Assembly: GCA_030844895.1 (NCBI GenBank)
Contig: JAUTDX010000425.1
Location: 79,652 to 143,651 of the forward strand
Direction of reading: 5' to 3'
Source of the DNA: Ambrosia x helenae
Lineage: Eukaryota > Streptophyta > Magnoliopsida > Asterales > Asteraceae
Length of the DNA: 64,000 bases
Positions 22,201 to 33,277 of the stretch are shown one piece after another. The translations under genes and the position numbers were made by a program. Position 1 is the first letter of the stretch. Each line of letters opens with the position of its first letter. A model generated the notes under the pieces. That model saw only the letters and a program-made list of their open reading frames with translations, ran no database searches and was not told the origin of the DNA.

Positions 22201-23109
22201 ATTGCCTAGCCAAATCCAACTAAGATCCGAGTTCACTTTTTTGCACACCCCTCACAATGGATCACTCCTCTCGGTTTCAAAGTCATAAATAGTCACTCAT
22301 GACCGATATACATGCTTGTTTTAATTATATGTTTGACAGACAATCACGCTTCACACAAAAGTAGGCACACATCTAAAGGACTTATGGGTTTTGGGCTTAG
22401 GTAAAGGTGGAGATTTTTTAGGCTAACATGACTCAAACACAAACATAGACAAACCAATTGATTATTTCACATATAGGATCTTTTCGGTTTATAACAAATG
22501 GTTTAATTCAACTACAATCGTAATCAACTTGCAATATAATATCTAGGGTATAAATCATGTCGGGTTACTGGGTTGAATTCTTCTACTTAACCCGACCCAT
22601 ATACTTATTCGTGTCGTGTCATGCCGACCCACTTAAATTCGTGTCATGTTCGGGTCGACCCGTTTTTATATTCATTTACCTATATTAGTAATATGTGGCA
22701 ACTTAGTAACAATTTAAACAACTAATTACTCTAATCCAAATGAAACCTGTATAATTTGTGTTTATTAATTGCTTTGTGTAGTTATATCTCTTTCTTAATT
22801 AAATAGGTTTTCTTATTTTATTGTGTCTTCTGCTCGTCCATTGTGTTATAAATATTTTCATTGTTTTTTTTAGCCTACACATGATTTAACTTTGTCCATT
22901 TTGTTTTTAGTATGTTTTTGGTTTACATTGTTCATTGTTTTTACGCAAATTGGTTATGTGTTTTTGGTGAACATTGTGTGTTAATCTACTGTCCATTGTG
23001 TTTTAATTTGTTGTTCATTGTGTTCTTAATATGTCTTCCACCGTGTTTTGTCATGTTGTTTATTGTATTGTATTCTCTATTGTTCGTTGCATATTTAGTT
23101 TGGGACTCA
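22201..23109. other. AT-rich intergenic
   Basis: There is no credible gene. From 22850 to 23100 the sequence is a low-complexity run of TTCATTGTGTTTT-like phrases. Confidence 0.45.
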
Positions 23110-23345
23110 TTGTAAACAATAATTGTAAAAAATAATTCGAATACTTTGTGTAATTGTATATTTGTAATGTTTATTTCGTTCTTTTAAATACTGTTATCTT
23201 TCTTCTGGTTGCTTGAGTTCGTATAATACACAAGGCTTAATTGTAAACAATAATTCGAATACTTTGTATAATTGTATATTTGTATTGTTTATTTCGTTCT
23301 TTTAAACACTGTTAACTTTCTTTTGGTTGCTTGAGTTCGTTAACA
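23110..23345 (+). repeat. tandem duplication, two units of about 115 bp
   Basis: Units at about 23113-23222 and 23236-23341 share the order TAAACAATAATTGT/CGAATACTTTGT, TTTATTTCGTTCTTTTAAA and GGTTGCTTGAGTTCGT with few changes. Confidence 0.75.
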
Positions 23346-24030
23346 GAGATGGAAGTTTTTTATTTCCAATCGAGTTGTTTTTTTTGGAAGAAAATACTTT
23401 CATCATTACTTTGGTATAGTTGTATTAGCATGAGTACGGTTTTTTTATCGTTAATTTTCGCTCATAATATCATCATCACGTTCTATTTATCAACAATATT
23501 GTTAAGTAACTTTTATTGAAATGGTCAAATTAAGAACAAATTGCAAGGTTTGTCTGTCCTAGTAAACTTTCGGAGTATAAACTAGTTTAAAAATATTTGA
23601 ATCAGAAATAGCTAACGTGGCTTGATGAGATGATTTGAAAGTAGTCCTGAATAATTTTATTTTTATAAATATTTACTATAGATCCTTGGTTAGTTTAGTG
23701 CCGGTCTGCCGGAGGTCATCCTCAAAAACCCTATGAACTTGTTAAATTTATTCGTGCATTATTCATATTTGCTACATTTGTTAATTTATTTCAGTGCCTT
23801 AAAATTTTTCTTTTTTCTTTTTTCTTTTTAAACCAATTTCATTAAGTAAAAAGCGAATTTACACTAGAATGATAGGTAGACGGGAAACAAGCTACATCGT
23901 CACCTTATTTTGAATATTTAAACCTAGCTTACTGAAAACGAACCCTGGTTCTTATGGATCGAGAAATTGCTTATAATCATGTTATTGACCGACTCATGTA
24001 TATTTATTTTAATTGAAGTTCTCTTAAGAT
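23346..24030. other. AT-rich intergenic
   Basis: I see no gene or defined element. Confidence 0.45.
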
Positions 24031-24039
24031 ATTGCTTAA

Positions 24040-24640
24040 CATGACATATTCAATGATATAATACGAAAAGAGTTGATGACGTCATTTTGTTGCATTCGTT
24101 GTATTCAATGACATAATACGAAAAGAGTCGATGACGTCATTTTGTTGTATTCGTTGTATTTGTATGCAGAAATTTTCCTATCTATTAGTTTTCAAATGGC
24201 ATGAACACATAATGACAATGTTATTCTACTCCTAACTTAATTTAAATTAATTGTAACCTAAAAATTGAACTAAATATGGTCTTTCTCTAAAAGATAAGAG
24301 CCTCTGCCATCAATCTAAAGTTGGATTGCAAATCATTGTTAATTGTTTTGTTAAGATATCGTTCGACTTGAATACAATATGAAAAGAATTGATGACGTCG
24401 TTTTGTTAAAGTAATATGAAAACAGACATTTCTCAACCTTTGAAATCATTCTTTTTTTATGGATGTATGTTACTCTACTCCTGAATTACACCAAATTAAT
24501 CATAATATATATTATGCTAGAAATTAAAGTATGGTATTTTTCCCAAGAGGCAAGAATTTGTACCACATAACCAAAGCTGGAGCTGCAAATCGTTATTATT
24601 TTTTGTTAAGATATCAGTCGACTTGGATAACTTTTATTTA
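24040..24640 (+). repeat. nested tandem duplications with TGACGTCA sites
   Basis: A unit of about 55 bp (about 24050-24104 and 24105-24160) carries AATACGAAAAGAG then TGATGACGTCATTTTGTTG. A related copy stands near 24368-24410. A longer, more diverged unit (about 24200-24400 and 24440-24620) shares TTTTGTTAAGATATC and TCGACTTG. TGACGTCA is the core bound by many plant bZIP factors. Confidence 0.6.
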
Positions 24641-24948
24641 ATATTTATTAGATGGGTTGATTTGGATCTTTTTAGATCATACAATACCTATTGTTATTGA
24701 CATCACGTAAGGGTAGTGATAAAAAAGACTTTGACTAATATAATCAAATTGCGATTATCTTCAATGACCAAAAACAATCTTTATATTTGTGACCGCTCTA
24801 TCACAAAATTAGCGATTCATTTGTCAACAAGTTCAATGCAGTTGTAAGTTTTGCAACCGATTTGAACTTGATTGCAAAATATTAGGACTAAAATATTAAA
24901 ACTATGAATCAATTCTAGTTATTCATCGTGCTTGAAGCTTAGACTAAA

Positions 24949-25240
24949 CGGTGTGCCATGCGGGGAGGGAATCCGGGGTGTGATGTGGCGTCCGGGGAAC
25001 ACCGCCCCCCCCCCCCCCCCGGTAAAATTTTCGGGGAAATAGTGGAAAAGGCACCGATCTCACCGGGTGTTTTGATTGGCTTAATTTTTTACTTTTTAAT
25101 TTTAATCAAACTTTATATAATAAAAAAATGAAGGGGGATTGGGGGAATACCATTTCCAAACTTTGGGGGAGAAAATGGGGGAAATGATGTGGCGCTGATG
25201 TGGCACTTGGGGGAGTTGGGGGAAAGGGGGAGCACACCAT
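24949..25240. mobile_element. short TIR element with a 16-base C-run
   Basis: The ends ACGGTGTGC and GCACACCAT are near-perfect inverted repeats 292 bp apart. The interior is rich in GGGGGA and GATGTGGCG, and has sixteen C (25005-25020). No target duplication could be fixed. Confidence 0.5.
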
Positions 25241-25610
25241 ATAGCCTTATAACTGAATTGAAATATGGAAGTATTATGTGCATGTTATTTTTTAATTATG
25301 TAAGATCGTATGTTCTTTACATATCTAGTTATCCTCCTTGCGATTATGACATGTAACAATAGGAAGAGAAGAAAGGGAATGGTGGGGACGTATCATCTTC
25401 ATCTTAGGAGGATATAACTGTATATTTAAACGGGTCTTAGATGTTTTATGCCAATCCTCAATCTATTTCCCACAATAAGTTAAACATGGTATGCTTATAA
25501 TAAACGGGTTAAGGGGCCCACATCTGTCTAGACACGTTTTTAATCATGTTATTAATGTATCAACCCGTTTATAATCCGAACGACATTTACTTTTAAGACT
25601 AACCCGATTA
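25241..25610. other. intergenic
   Basis: I see nothing defined here. Confidence 0.4.
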
Positions 25611-25616
25611 GCTTAG

Positions 25617-26311
25617 ACTCAGGGCCGGTGATGAGTGTGGGCGAGGAGGGCGACGGCCCCAGGCCCGACATCCCCGAGGGCCCGGATTTTTATTTTTTAA
25701 ATATTTTATATATATGGATCCGTTATGACGAATGGGAATGAAGGTTTTGATTTTAATGGTAAGGAATGTGGTGTATTTGAAATTAAGGTTGAAGTTTATT
25801 AGAAGGAAGGTGTAGGCCTGGATTTGCAGGTATGGATGTGTAAGAGAATAGAGAAAGGTGATGTTAATATAAAATGTTTTTAATTAGTCTACGTGGGATT
25901 TTATAAGTCCAATTAATTGACACAGAGAAACTCAAAGTTTCTAGTTTAATTTAGTTAGATTGTGGGCCTTGATTCTAATAATTTACAACTTTAGAACTAA
26001 GATTAAAAATCAACCTAAGATGATAATTTGGGCCATGAGTATTTAACTAATAATGTTGTAGTTCTTTTTTCACTCGGTATATATATATTAAAAGAAATCT
26101 ATATATTTTATTAAACAATTAAACTTATTAACATTTTTTTTTTAATTTCATTAAATAATAAAACTTATTTTAAATTAGGCCCATTAATTTTATACATATA
26201 AACACATACTAGTAAAGTTTGACCACATTTAAAATTGCCTAATAGGGCCTGTTACCTTGAACTCGCCTCAGGCCCAGATTTTTTAAAGGATTGTCAGAGA
26301 CGGGCCTGACT
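25617..26311. mobile_element. non-autonomous TIR transposon, CAGGGCCGG type
   Basis: The left end ACTCAGGGCCG and right end CGGGCCTGACT are inverted repeats (9 of 11). GCTTAG flanks both sides (25611-25616 and 26312-26317). The subterminal regions are rich in GGGCC. It resembles non-autonomous hAT elements, although the duplication seen is 6 bp rather than 8. There is no coding. Confidence 0.6.
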
Positions 26312-26384
26312 GCTTAGTGACGGATAATGTAATGGTAATGAGTCATACCGTAATTTCCATCCTAATATTTATGAAGAAATAAGA

Positions 26385-26615
26385 GGATATAGACCACTAC
26401 TGATGATATTGGTCTTTTCTTATCCGTACACTAATATTATTCCCGTGACCAAAATAAAAAATTAAAATATTCAATTGGACTTTCAACCTTATTCGTTTCA
26501 TACCAAGTTACTTGTTGACTGTGCACAAATGGACGAGTATTCACATGAGTTGATTACTACTTGCGGATGTAACAATTAAATGACAACGTCATAATCACTC
26601 TCATCTCATAATATT
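26385..26615 (+). promoter_or_regulatory. distal half of the copy-2 promoter, displaced
   Basis: The block shares in order ATTCCCGTGACCAAAAT, GACTTTCAACC, TTTCATACCAAGTTAC, TTGACTGT and AACGTCATAA with the upstream region of copy 3 and the orphan block at 32024. The matching proximal half starts at about 28963, just before copy 2. The two halves appear to be separated by an insertion. Confidence 0.6.
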
Positions 26616-26617
26616 AT

Positions 26618-28961
26618 AGGGTTTGAAAAGTTGAAGTTGTGCCCGAGCTCAACTAAGTTTGAGATTGGCTTTTGAATAATTTTTGAAGTTCGAGCTTCTC
26701 TTTTATTATGGTTTACTGGATTTTAATAATCTCAACTTTGATATACTAGCCAACAACAGTTCAACTTTTAACCTATTTTCACTCAGTAGTCTAATACTAA
26801 CCAAAACTTAACTCATTTAGTTTTTGTTGAAGTGAACTGCCACATAAGCAGTCTACGCCAACAAAACTTTGCCACATAAAATTCACATCCTCAAAAGTTC
26901 TTTTTGCTACAAAAGCATTTCATGTCAGTAAAACTTTGAATTTTTTATCACATAAGTAGTCCACATCAAGAAAAACTTATTGGGTTAACACTTAGTATAA
27001 GGCTGCTAAGTGAAAATAAGTAAATTAAAACATGAGACTGTTACCAAACATTTCTTTAATTAGGATTGTTGTTCACCAATATTTCAAAGTATGGATTAAT
27101 GAAGTCTAATAAACCTTTTATTATTTAAATTAATTAATTTTGTATACATTTATATTTATTATATATAAATATATTTTTGTTATATATAAAATATATATTA
27201 TTTAGTTCTTTTTGAAGTAAGCTTACATATAACAAAAAGTAGTGTTGTAGTTTATCCACGCTTTGCTAAGAGGGGCGTCTGTTTTACTGAGAGTTTAGTG
27301 GATATATGAGATACTATTAGGTACCTGTTGTTTGTACAAACTAATGTAAATTAACTTCTTTTAGGTCATACTTACTCGTGCGTTTGCCACGAGACGCAGT
27401 TTACACACGTAATAGTATAAAATGCTTTATTGCTAAAATAATTCAATTTTCAATAGATTTTATACTGTTACGTTGGGAAAATTACAAAAACAAATACGCT
27501 ATTAGTATCGGTATTAAGACAACACTAGTTCGGTTCTACACGATAATGAAAAATATCAGCATACCGGTACCAAATTGATACTTAATAAATGCTCACTTCG
27601 GTACCACATACTCATTTCTAAAAACGAATATCGTTTCGGTATGACTACCCGGTACCAAATGTTTATCCAAAAAAAAAAGTAACCGATACCAAATAAAAAG
27701 GCATAAATAAAAGAAAAAAATGTTTTTAACAATGGTGCACGTTGGCGAAACATAGACGAAACATAGACGACTCATCACTTATGTTAGCAAAAGATGATGA
27801 CGCATGTTAGAGAAGGGATACTATTGAAGTGTCACTTCTTTAATATTATATACATATATATATATATATATGTATATATATAAAGATTCGGTACAAAGGA
27901 CAAAATCCTAAGAAATATGAGAAAGATTAAGAATAAAATATATGTATCATGTATGCGTTATTTTTTGGACTTAGTCATGATATTTTCGAGTGTTTTGGCT
28001 AAAAATCACGAAATATAACAATTAAAATCACAAAGAAATGTATTCTAGGTTTTAAAAATTATAACATCATGGTTATAATACACTGCATTGTGTTTTTTAA
28101 TTGTTGTGTTTAGTGTTTTTCTAGGCAAAACAACTTAAAATGTTATGCATACGTCCAAAACGTGATGCATACATGTCAATTATTTATTTTTCTTTCCCTT
28201 GATTAGTTAGCTATATAATTTCATAAATTACAACATTAACACTAAATATAATCTAAAAGTACATAATTACATACTAAAATTCTATCAAAAAGTAATCAAT
28301 AATTAAACAATAATCCAAAAGATAATTTTTTAAAAGTTATTCCTTAATAAAAAAAAGTAGCCTAAAAATAACCAAAAAACTAACCTATGCAGGTACCGGT
28401 ATAGCGGTTTAAACCCGTATCCGGATTTTACTGACGGTATAAAATCGATACCGTTTCCCATATTTACCGGAATGTTTCGTACCGGTATTCCTTCCGAATA
28501 AAGTAATACCGGTATAACCAGCCGGTATTTACCGGTTTTTAAAATATTGGCAAATAGTATATCAAATGTCATTTTTTCAAAAACGTTTCTTAACGGCCGT
28601 GTGTAACCAAATACATTATGTTTATTCGCATGTATAATATACCTGTTTATCAACCCGTGCCATACACGAGTTTTTTATAGATTTAACTTTTTTTATTGCT
28701 TAATATATTAAATTATATTTGTTTAGCATGTGTAATACACAGGATTCAAACCTAGCATATAATAAATCAAGTAAAAATTGTATAATTAATAGGCTTAGGC
28801 TTGTGAGTCAAGCTGAATAACTAGTGAAGCTTGAGATTGGCTCGCTTACCAAACAAGCTTATTCTTATGCTCAAGCTCGTTTAAGATTTACTTGACTTGA
28901 GCTTTTACCAAACCAATCTTGAATAGCTCATGAGCGGCTTTAATGGTTTCTACCCCTAAAT
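26618..28961. mobile_element. 2.3-kb insertion splitting the copy-2 promoter
   Basis: The left end (TAGGGTTTGAAAAGTTG, then CCGAGCTCAACTAAGTTTGA) and the reverse complement of the right end (TAGGGGTAGAAACC, then TCATGAGCTATTCAAG) are alike over about 60 bp. TAATATTA before it and TAATATCA just after could be an 8-bp target duplication with one change. The interior holds CGGTACC-rich stretches (27530-27660 and 28385-28550) and (TA)n at 27850-27880. No transposase is seen. Confidence 0.5.
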
Positions 28962-28962
28962 T

Positions 28963-29130
28963 GTAATATCAATATTTACGTCATCATCATGGTCAATCAT
29001 ATAGTGTGTGTGTGTAAACGGTCCATAACAATGATCACGAGCAAGTTTACCTTTCAACTCCAAAAAGTGTGTGCATGCCACATTTGAATTTCCATTTTTG
29101 CAAGAATTAAGGCAACTATATATACGCATA
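28963..29130 (+). promoter_or_regulatory. proximal promoter of copy 2
   Basis: It carries ATATCAATATTTACGTCAT (28968-28986), ATGGTCAATCAT, TCACGAGCAA (29035-29044) with TTTACCTTTCAACTC, TGTGCATGCCACA and a TATA box at about 29117-29125. The same series precedes copy 3. TCACGAGCAA is 171 bp before the ATG. Confidence 0.7.
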
Positions 29131-29205
29131 TAAACACACAAGCATGCATATGTTCAAAAGTACTCCATATCAGCAGAAGCAAGTGCAGTTATTGTATTAG
29201 ATATT

Positions 29206-29574
29206 ATGTCGATTTCAATTGAATCTTTGGCAATGGCGGGTGTAGACTACAACGATTGGGGTATGGATTTCGAGGAATGGGAGCGTATGGAGACAGGCCC
29301 ACCTCCGCCCCATCTATATGCTGATGAATACGAAGAACACGAAGATGAACATGATGAAGAAGATATTATGATGGCAACAAACACCACAGATGAGTTGTGT
29401 GGATGTACAGAATCCAAAAACCAATTGACATATGTTTTTGATGATCATTTACTGATGCAATCATCAAAGACTTATACAAAGATTGTGCAACTCGGTCATG
29501 GTATCAAGCGATTAAGGATGTTGGTGAGAGCGATGATGGTGATTAGATTTCTAAGGAGGCAACAAATTATTTGA
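29206..29574 (+). CDS. small acidic protein family, copy 2 (122 aa)
   Basis: An intronless ORF starting MSISIESLAMAGVDYNDWGM. Residues 1-45 form the family block, with SLAMAG, WGMDFEEWE and PPPPHLYADE. Residues about 43-60 are acidic and His-containing (EYEEHEDEHDEED). A middle segment, MMATNTTDELCGC, follows. The C-terminus HGIKRLRMLVRAMMVIRFLR is basic-hydrophobic and could form an amphipathic helix. It is closest to copy 3 in protein, promoter and 3' flank, so they arose by recent duplication of a whole gene unit. No known domain is recognised; the function is unknown. Confidence 0.75.
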   Translation: MSISIESLAMAGVDYNDWGMDFEEWERMETGPPPPHLYADEYEEHEDEHDEEDIMMATNTTDELCGCTESKNQLTYVFDDHLLMQSSKTYTKIVQLGHGIKRLRMLVRAMMVIRFLRRQQII

Positions 29575-30715
29575 ATCTTCTGTAATTTTGAGTAGGATGT
29601 ACTTAATTACATGTAGTGCAATTTTAATTATTTCATTTTTAGTTCTTGTATATCTACTTGTAATTAAATTGTCTTAGGTTTATTGTAAAATTGTTTGGTT
29701 TCAATTAATAACAATAAAATTTATTACTCGATTTACAATTAAATCGTTCTGGTATATTGTAATGCTTGCAAATTATTACGAAATTCTAGAAACATAGAGA
29801 ACTATGAGAAGAGCATAACTAACTTGTACTAGGTGCTTGTGTATTAAGAGGAAGATAGAAAGTGCAATTGTTTATGTAGGCTTAAAGTTAAAAACTGAAT
29901 GTATTAAATTAACGTCCCTTTGATTAAAAGTGATGGATAACAAAACATGTTTGCTCACTTTTGTACTCGTAAACTAAACGAATTTGACCCGTTTAATTTT
30001 GACGTGTTGTATTTGAAAATTTTACTAATAAAGGGGTGTGTTTGTTTCTTTATGACGTCCATTTCATTATGTGTCCTCGTGTTACTGTATATTGTTGGTG
30101 TGTTATATGTTGGCCCAACTATAGCACTCTTGATTTCACCGTTAAATTAGTGTGATTAATTTGTTATCGGGGTATATGGTCCACAAAGTGACGATGAATT
30201 GTCGGAGTCATGCAAGGGCCCGGTTGTCGGTTATTGGAATCTGGCAAAGTAGTTGTAACAACAATACGCGCGATACTTACATGTATTTCAATTTAATATA
30301 TGACTATAACTTAGTTTTGACGTAAATTCGATGTGTTTTTAGTAAAGTTTTTTTGTTATGTACTATGTGATGGTGTCCAACTATATGGTGCTGGATTGGG
30401 GCTTACACCAACCCTAGTATTTGATCCCCAATAACATAGAAGATGAAGAACACGATAAGTTATCAAGATTTAGATAAAACATATACAAAGCTCAATTCAT
30501 AGATCTTGAATAAACAAATGATCTAGCCAACTTATTTAACTAAACCAGACTCAAGCATATAGGAATAGGACTCAACTAATTTAATTTGCCAAAAAAATAA
30601 ACCCGTACATGAAAAAACAAACAATTATTTGAAGTATTGAAATAAACTTTCACTTTCACCTTTTCAACTTCTTCTATCTTCGTTTTATAATTAAATTCCA
30701 ACATTCAATCTATTA
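29575..30715. other. 3' flank of copy 2 and intergenic
   Basis: The first 200 bp match the 3' flank of copy 3 (GAGTAGGATGT, CTACTTGTAATTAAAT, TTTGGTTTCAAT). The rest has no recognised feature. Confidence 0.45.
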
Positions 30716-30719
30716 TCAC

Positions 30720-30835
30720 TTATCAAATTTCTCTCTTTTAATCATATTACAAATATTTAGTATTAAAATTAAACCCATATGACTGAAGTATGAAATACAA
30801 CACCTAAAAATGGCAAAATAATAGTCTAAACATAA
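30720..30835 (+). repeat. 115-bp duplicated segment, copy 1
   Basis: The segment from TTATCAAATTTCTCTC to AATAATAGTCTAAACATA recurs at 32343-32470 with a few differences and small insertions. It marks duplication and rearrangement in the block before copy 3. Confidence 0.75.
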
Positions 30836-31079
30836 TTGCTTCATAAAAATATGCTTTAGAATTTTTTTAAGTCTAAGTATACAAAAAAAAAAAAAAAAAA
30901 AAGCTTCAACGGTTCGTGTTTGTGTAACCCGCGAATTGTGTCATGTTTAAAACAGGTTTTATGCGTGTGACAAGATTTCTTGTTCAACCCGTAAACCTTC
31001 GAACACTACGTGTTCAGTAACCCTAACTATACTACAAGACAAAACTATCCAAATGTATATATTGAGCAATAAAATAAGG

Positions 31080-31990
31080 CACCTCTTATTTGCACATGTT
31101 TAAAACTTATTTGCACCAGTCTACTCTACTGCTCGTAGAGAACTCTGTCAGATGTGGTCCATGATTGCCAATCATTGATAACCATTTAATGACACCTCTA
31201 CTACTCGTAGAGGCCTCTACGAGTAGTAGAGTTTCACTTGAATTGTTTTCCCTTCATTTTGGATGACATGAACATAAAAAAACTGAACAAATATTACAAA
31301 AATATTTTTTATTATTATTATTTTAAATTATTACTATTATTTTAAATTATTACTATTATTTAAAAAATAACAATGTGTGTTCTTCTGCAACTCGTTGCAC
31401 ATTTAGTTTTTAATTTTTTATGTGTAAGCGGTTTTTTGTTTCAGTTGTCTTCTCAATAAGCGTGTAAGCGTATAACAAACATTTATATAAATAAACAGAC
31501 AAATATAAGCAAACATTTCCCTATTTATACACGAACAAAGAGAGAGAGAGAGAGGGACAGAGAGAGAGAGACATACCTGGTGGTGTGAGTCGAAGGTGGT
31601 GGTGGCCTGTGTCTTCTAACAGGCTCTTCCTGTTTTATATAATAATAATAGTAATAATAATAATAATAATAGCAGCTATGTTACTAACCTTTTTTTCATC
31701 ATCATCATCATCATCATCTTGTTTTATTCCTTTTCCTTTCGGGCGCCTGCGAATGGTATTTTCGCCGGAGAAATTCCGGAACCGTCGGAGAAAAAAAATT
31801 GAAATTTTGAGGTCTGGACTGAAAATCGTGCATGGTTGATGGTTTAAAGTGCTGAAAGAAAACTCTACCAGTCGTAGAGGTCTCTACTGATCGTAGAGTA
31901 TGCATATAAATGCTCACAACAACCAGACCTCTGCAGCTCGTAGAGGTCTCTACTGACCGCAGAGAGGTGATTTCACTGAAATGTCAGTGT
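31080..31990. repeat. segment framed by CTCTAC/GTAGAG dyads
   Basis: A perfect 36-bp palindrome (31196-31231; half-site CTCTACTACTCGTAGAGG) and related dyads at 31129-31147, 31862-31898 and 31929-31967 lie at both edges of a 0.9-kb segment. Its interior holds GA, AAT and ATC microsatellites. It may be an inserted element, but ends and target duplication are not clear. Confidence 0.5.
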
Positions 31991-32023
31991 GATAATAAAA
32001 GGGTAGAGCCATAGACCATTCAC

Positions 32024-32340
32024 TCATGCTATTTTGTTGGTCTTTGTTTCCGTACGCAAATTACTTAATTATTATTATTATTCCCGTGACCAAAATCGAA
32101 AAATCAATTGGAAACATTAGACTTTCAGCCTCATTCATTTCATACCAAGTTACATGTTATTGACTGTACGTGCACGTATATTGTGCATTCACATTAGTTA
32201 ACGTCATTAACTCCTTCGTATTCTATCAATATTTACGTCATAAAGTTACATTCAAGCAGTCTCTTCGATTAAACTATATATATAAAACTTTAATAAATAT
32301 ACATGTGTCAGTGGTCAATAAGATGATCACGAACAAGTTT
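32024..32340 (+). promoter_or_regulatory. orphan copy of the small-protein promoter
   Basis: The block matches 32866-33104 nearly end to end: CATGCTATTTTGTTGGTCTT, TTTCATACCAAGTT, GCACGTATATTGTGCATTCA, ATCAATATTTACGTCATAAA and TCACGAACAA (32327-32336). No family ORF follows. Homology stops right after CAAGTTTGC, where the 115-bp duplicated segment joins, so this is a promoter cut from its gene. Confidence 0.75.
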
Positions 32341-32342
32341 GC

Positions 32343-32470
32343 TTATGAAATTTCTCTCTTTTGATCAATGATCATATTACAAATATTTAGTATTAAAATT
32401 AAACCCATATGAATGATGTATGAAAATACAACACCTAAAAAATTAGCCAAAATAATAGTCTAAACATATA
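32343..32470 (+). repeat. 115-bp duplicated segment, copy 2
   Basis: This is the second copy of the segment at 30720-30835, here fused to the orphan promoter. Confidence 0.75.
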
Positions 32471-32559
32471 TGAGATAGAGTTGAAAACAAAGAAAATAAT
32501 TTAAAAAATTATAAAATAAACTGTAATAAAGGATAAAAATAAAACAATATATGAGACAG

Positions 32560-32830
32560 TTCAGAGCCTAGCCGGAGACGGCTCAAGCCTAGCCGAAGAC
32601 GGCTTGAGCTCGGCAGTCGGTGAGACAGTGAGACGTCTCAAGGGCCCACGGGAGACGACTCGGCGGCACTGACACGTCTCGGGAGACGCCTGACAGTCCT
32701 CGTGATCGGAGACGTCACGTGTTGGTTTTCTATTGGTTGTAAACTAAAGGCTCTCTGGAGACGGTTCAGTCTCGTTGGGAGCCGTGACCCGTCTCTCCAA
32801 AGAAACGGGAGGGGGCCATTTTGCTAAATC
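32560..32830. repeat. GC-rich insert with many GAGACG/CGTCTC sites
   Basis: GAGACG or CGTCTC occurs around a dozen times, with local palindromes such as GAGACGTCTC and pairs such as GCCTAGCCGGAGACGGC. The composition differs sharply from the AT-rich flanks. It is probably a small transposon; clean ends were not found. Confidence 0.5.
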
Positions 32831-32865
32831 ACACGGTCAAAGTGCCATTTTGGTATTTTCCCATT

Positions 32866-33195
32866 AACTCATGCTATTTTGTTGGTCTTTGTTTCCGTAC
32901 ACAAATTATTATTTCATACCAAGTTGCATGTAACTTAGTGTGCACGTATATTGTGCATTCACATTATGGTTAACGTCATAAACTCATTCGTAGTCTATCA
33001 ATATTTACGTCATAAAGTTACATTCAAGCAGTTTCTTCGATTAAAGAATATAAAAATTTAATAAATATACATGTGTCAATGGTCAACAAGATGATCACGA
33101 GCAAGTTTGCCTTTCAACTGCAAAAAGTGTACGTGTGCATGCCACAATTGAAATTTCCATATTATTTTTGCATGAAGCCAACCATATATAAATGC
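32866..33195 (+). promoter_or_regulatory. promoter of copy 3
   Basis: It contains the full series: CATACCAAGTTGCATG, GCACGTATATTGTGCATTCA, ATCAATATTTACGTCATAAA, AATGGTCAACAAGATGA, TCACGAGCAA (33095-33104), CTTTCAACTGCAAAAAGTG, TGTGCATGCCACA and a TATA box TATATAAAT (33185-33193). TCACGAGCAA is 183 bp before the ATG at 33278. Confidence 0.7.
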
Positions 33196-33277
33196 ATACA
33201 AATACACAAGCATGCATATGTTCAAAATTAACTCCATGTTACAACAAAAACAAAGTACAGTCTTTGTATTAGATATT

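Noticed and set aside
33212..33277. Upstream in-frame ATG of copy 3
   Set aside because: Only about 20 bp after the TATA box and outside the family homology; copy 2 has no equivalent.
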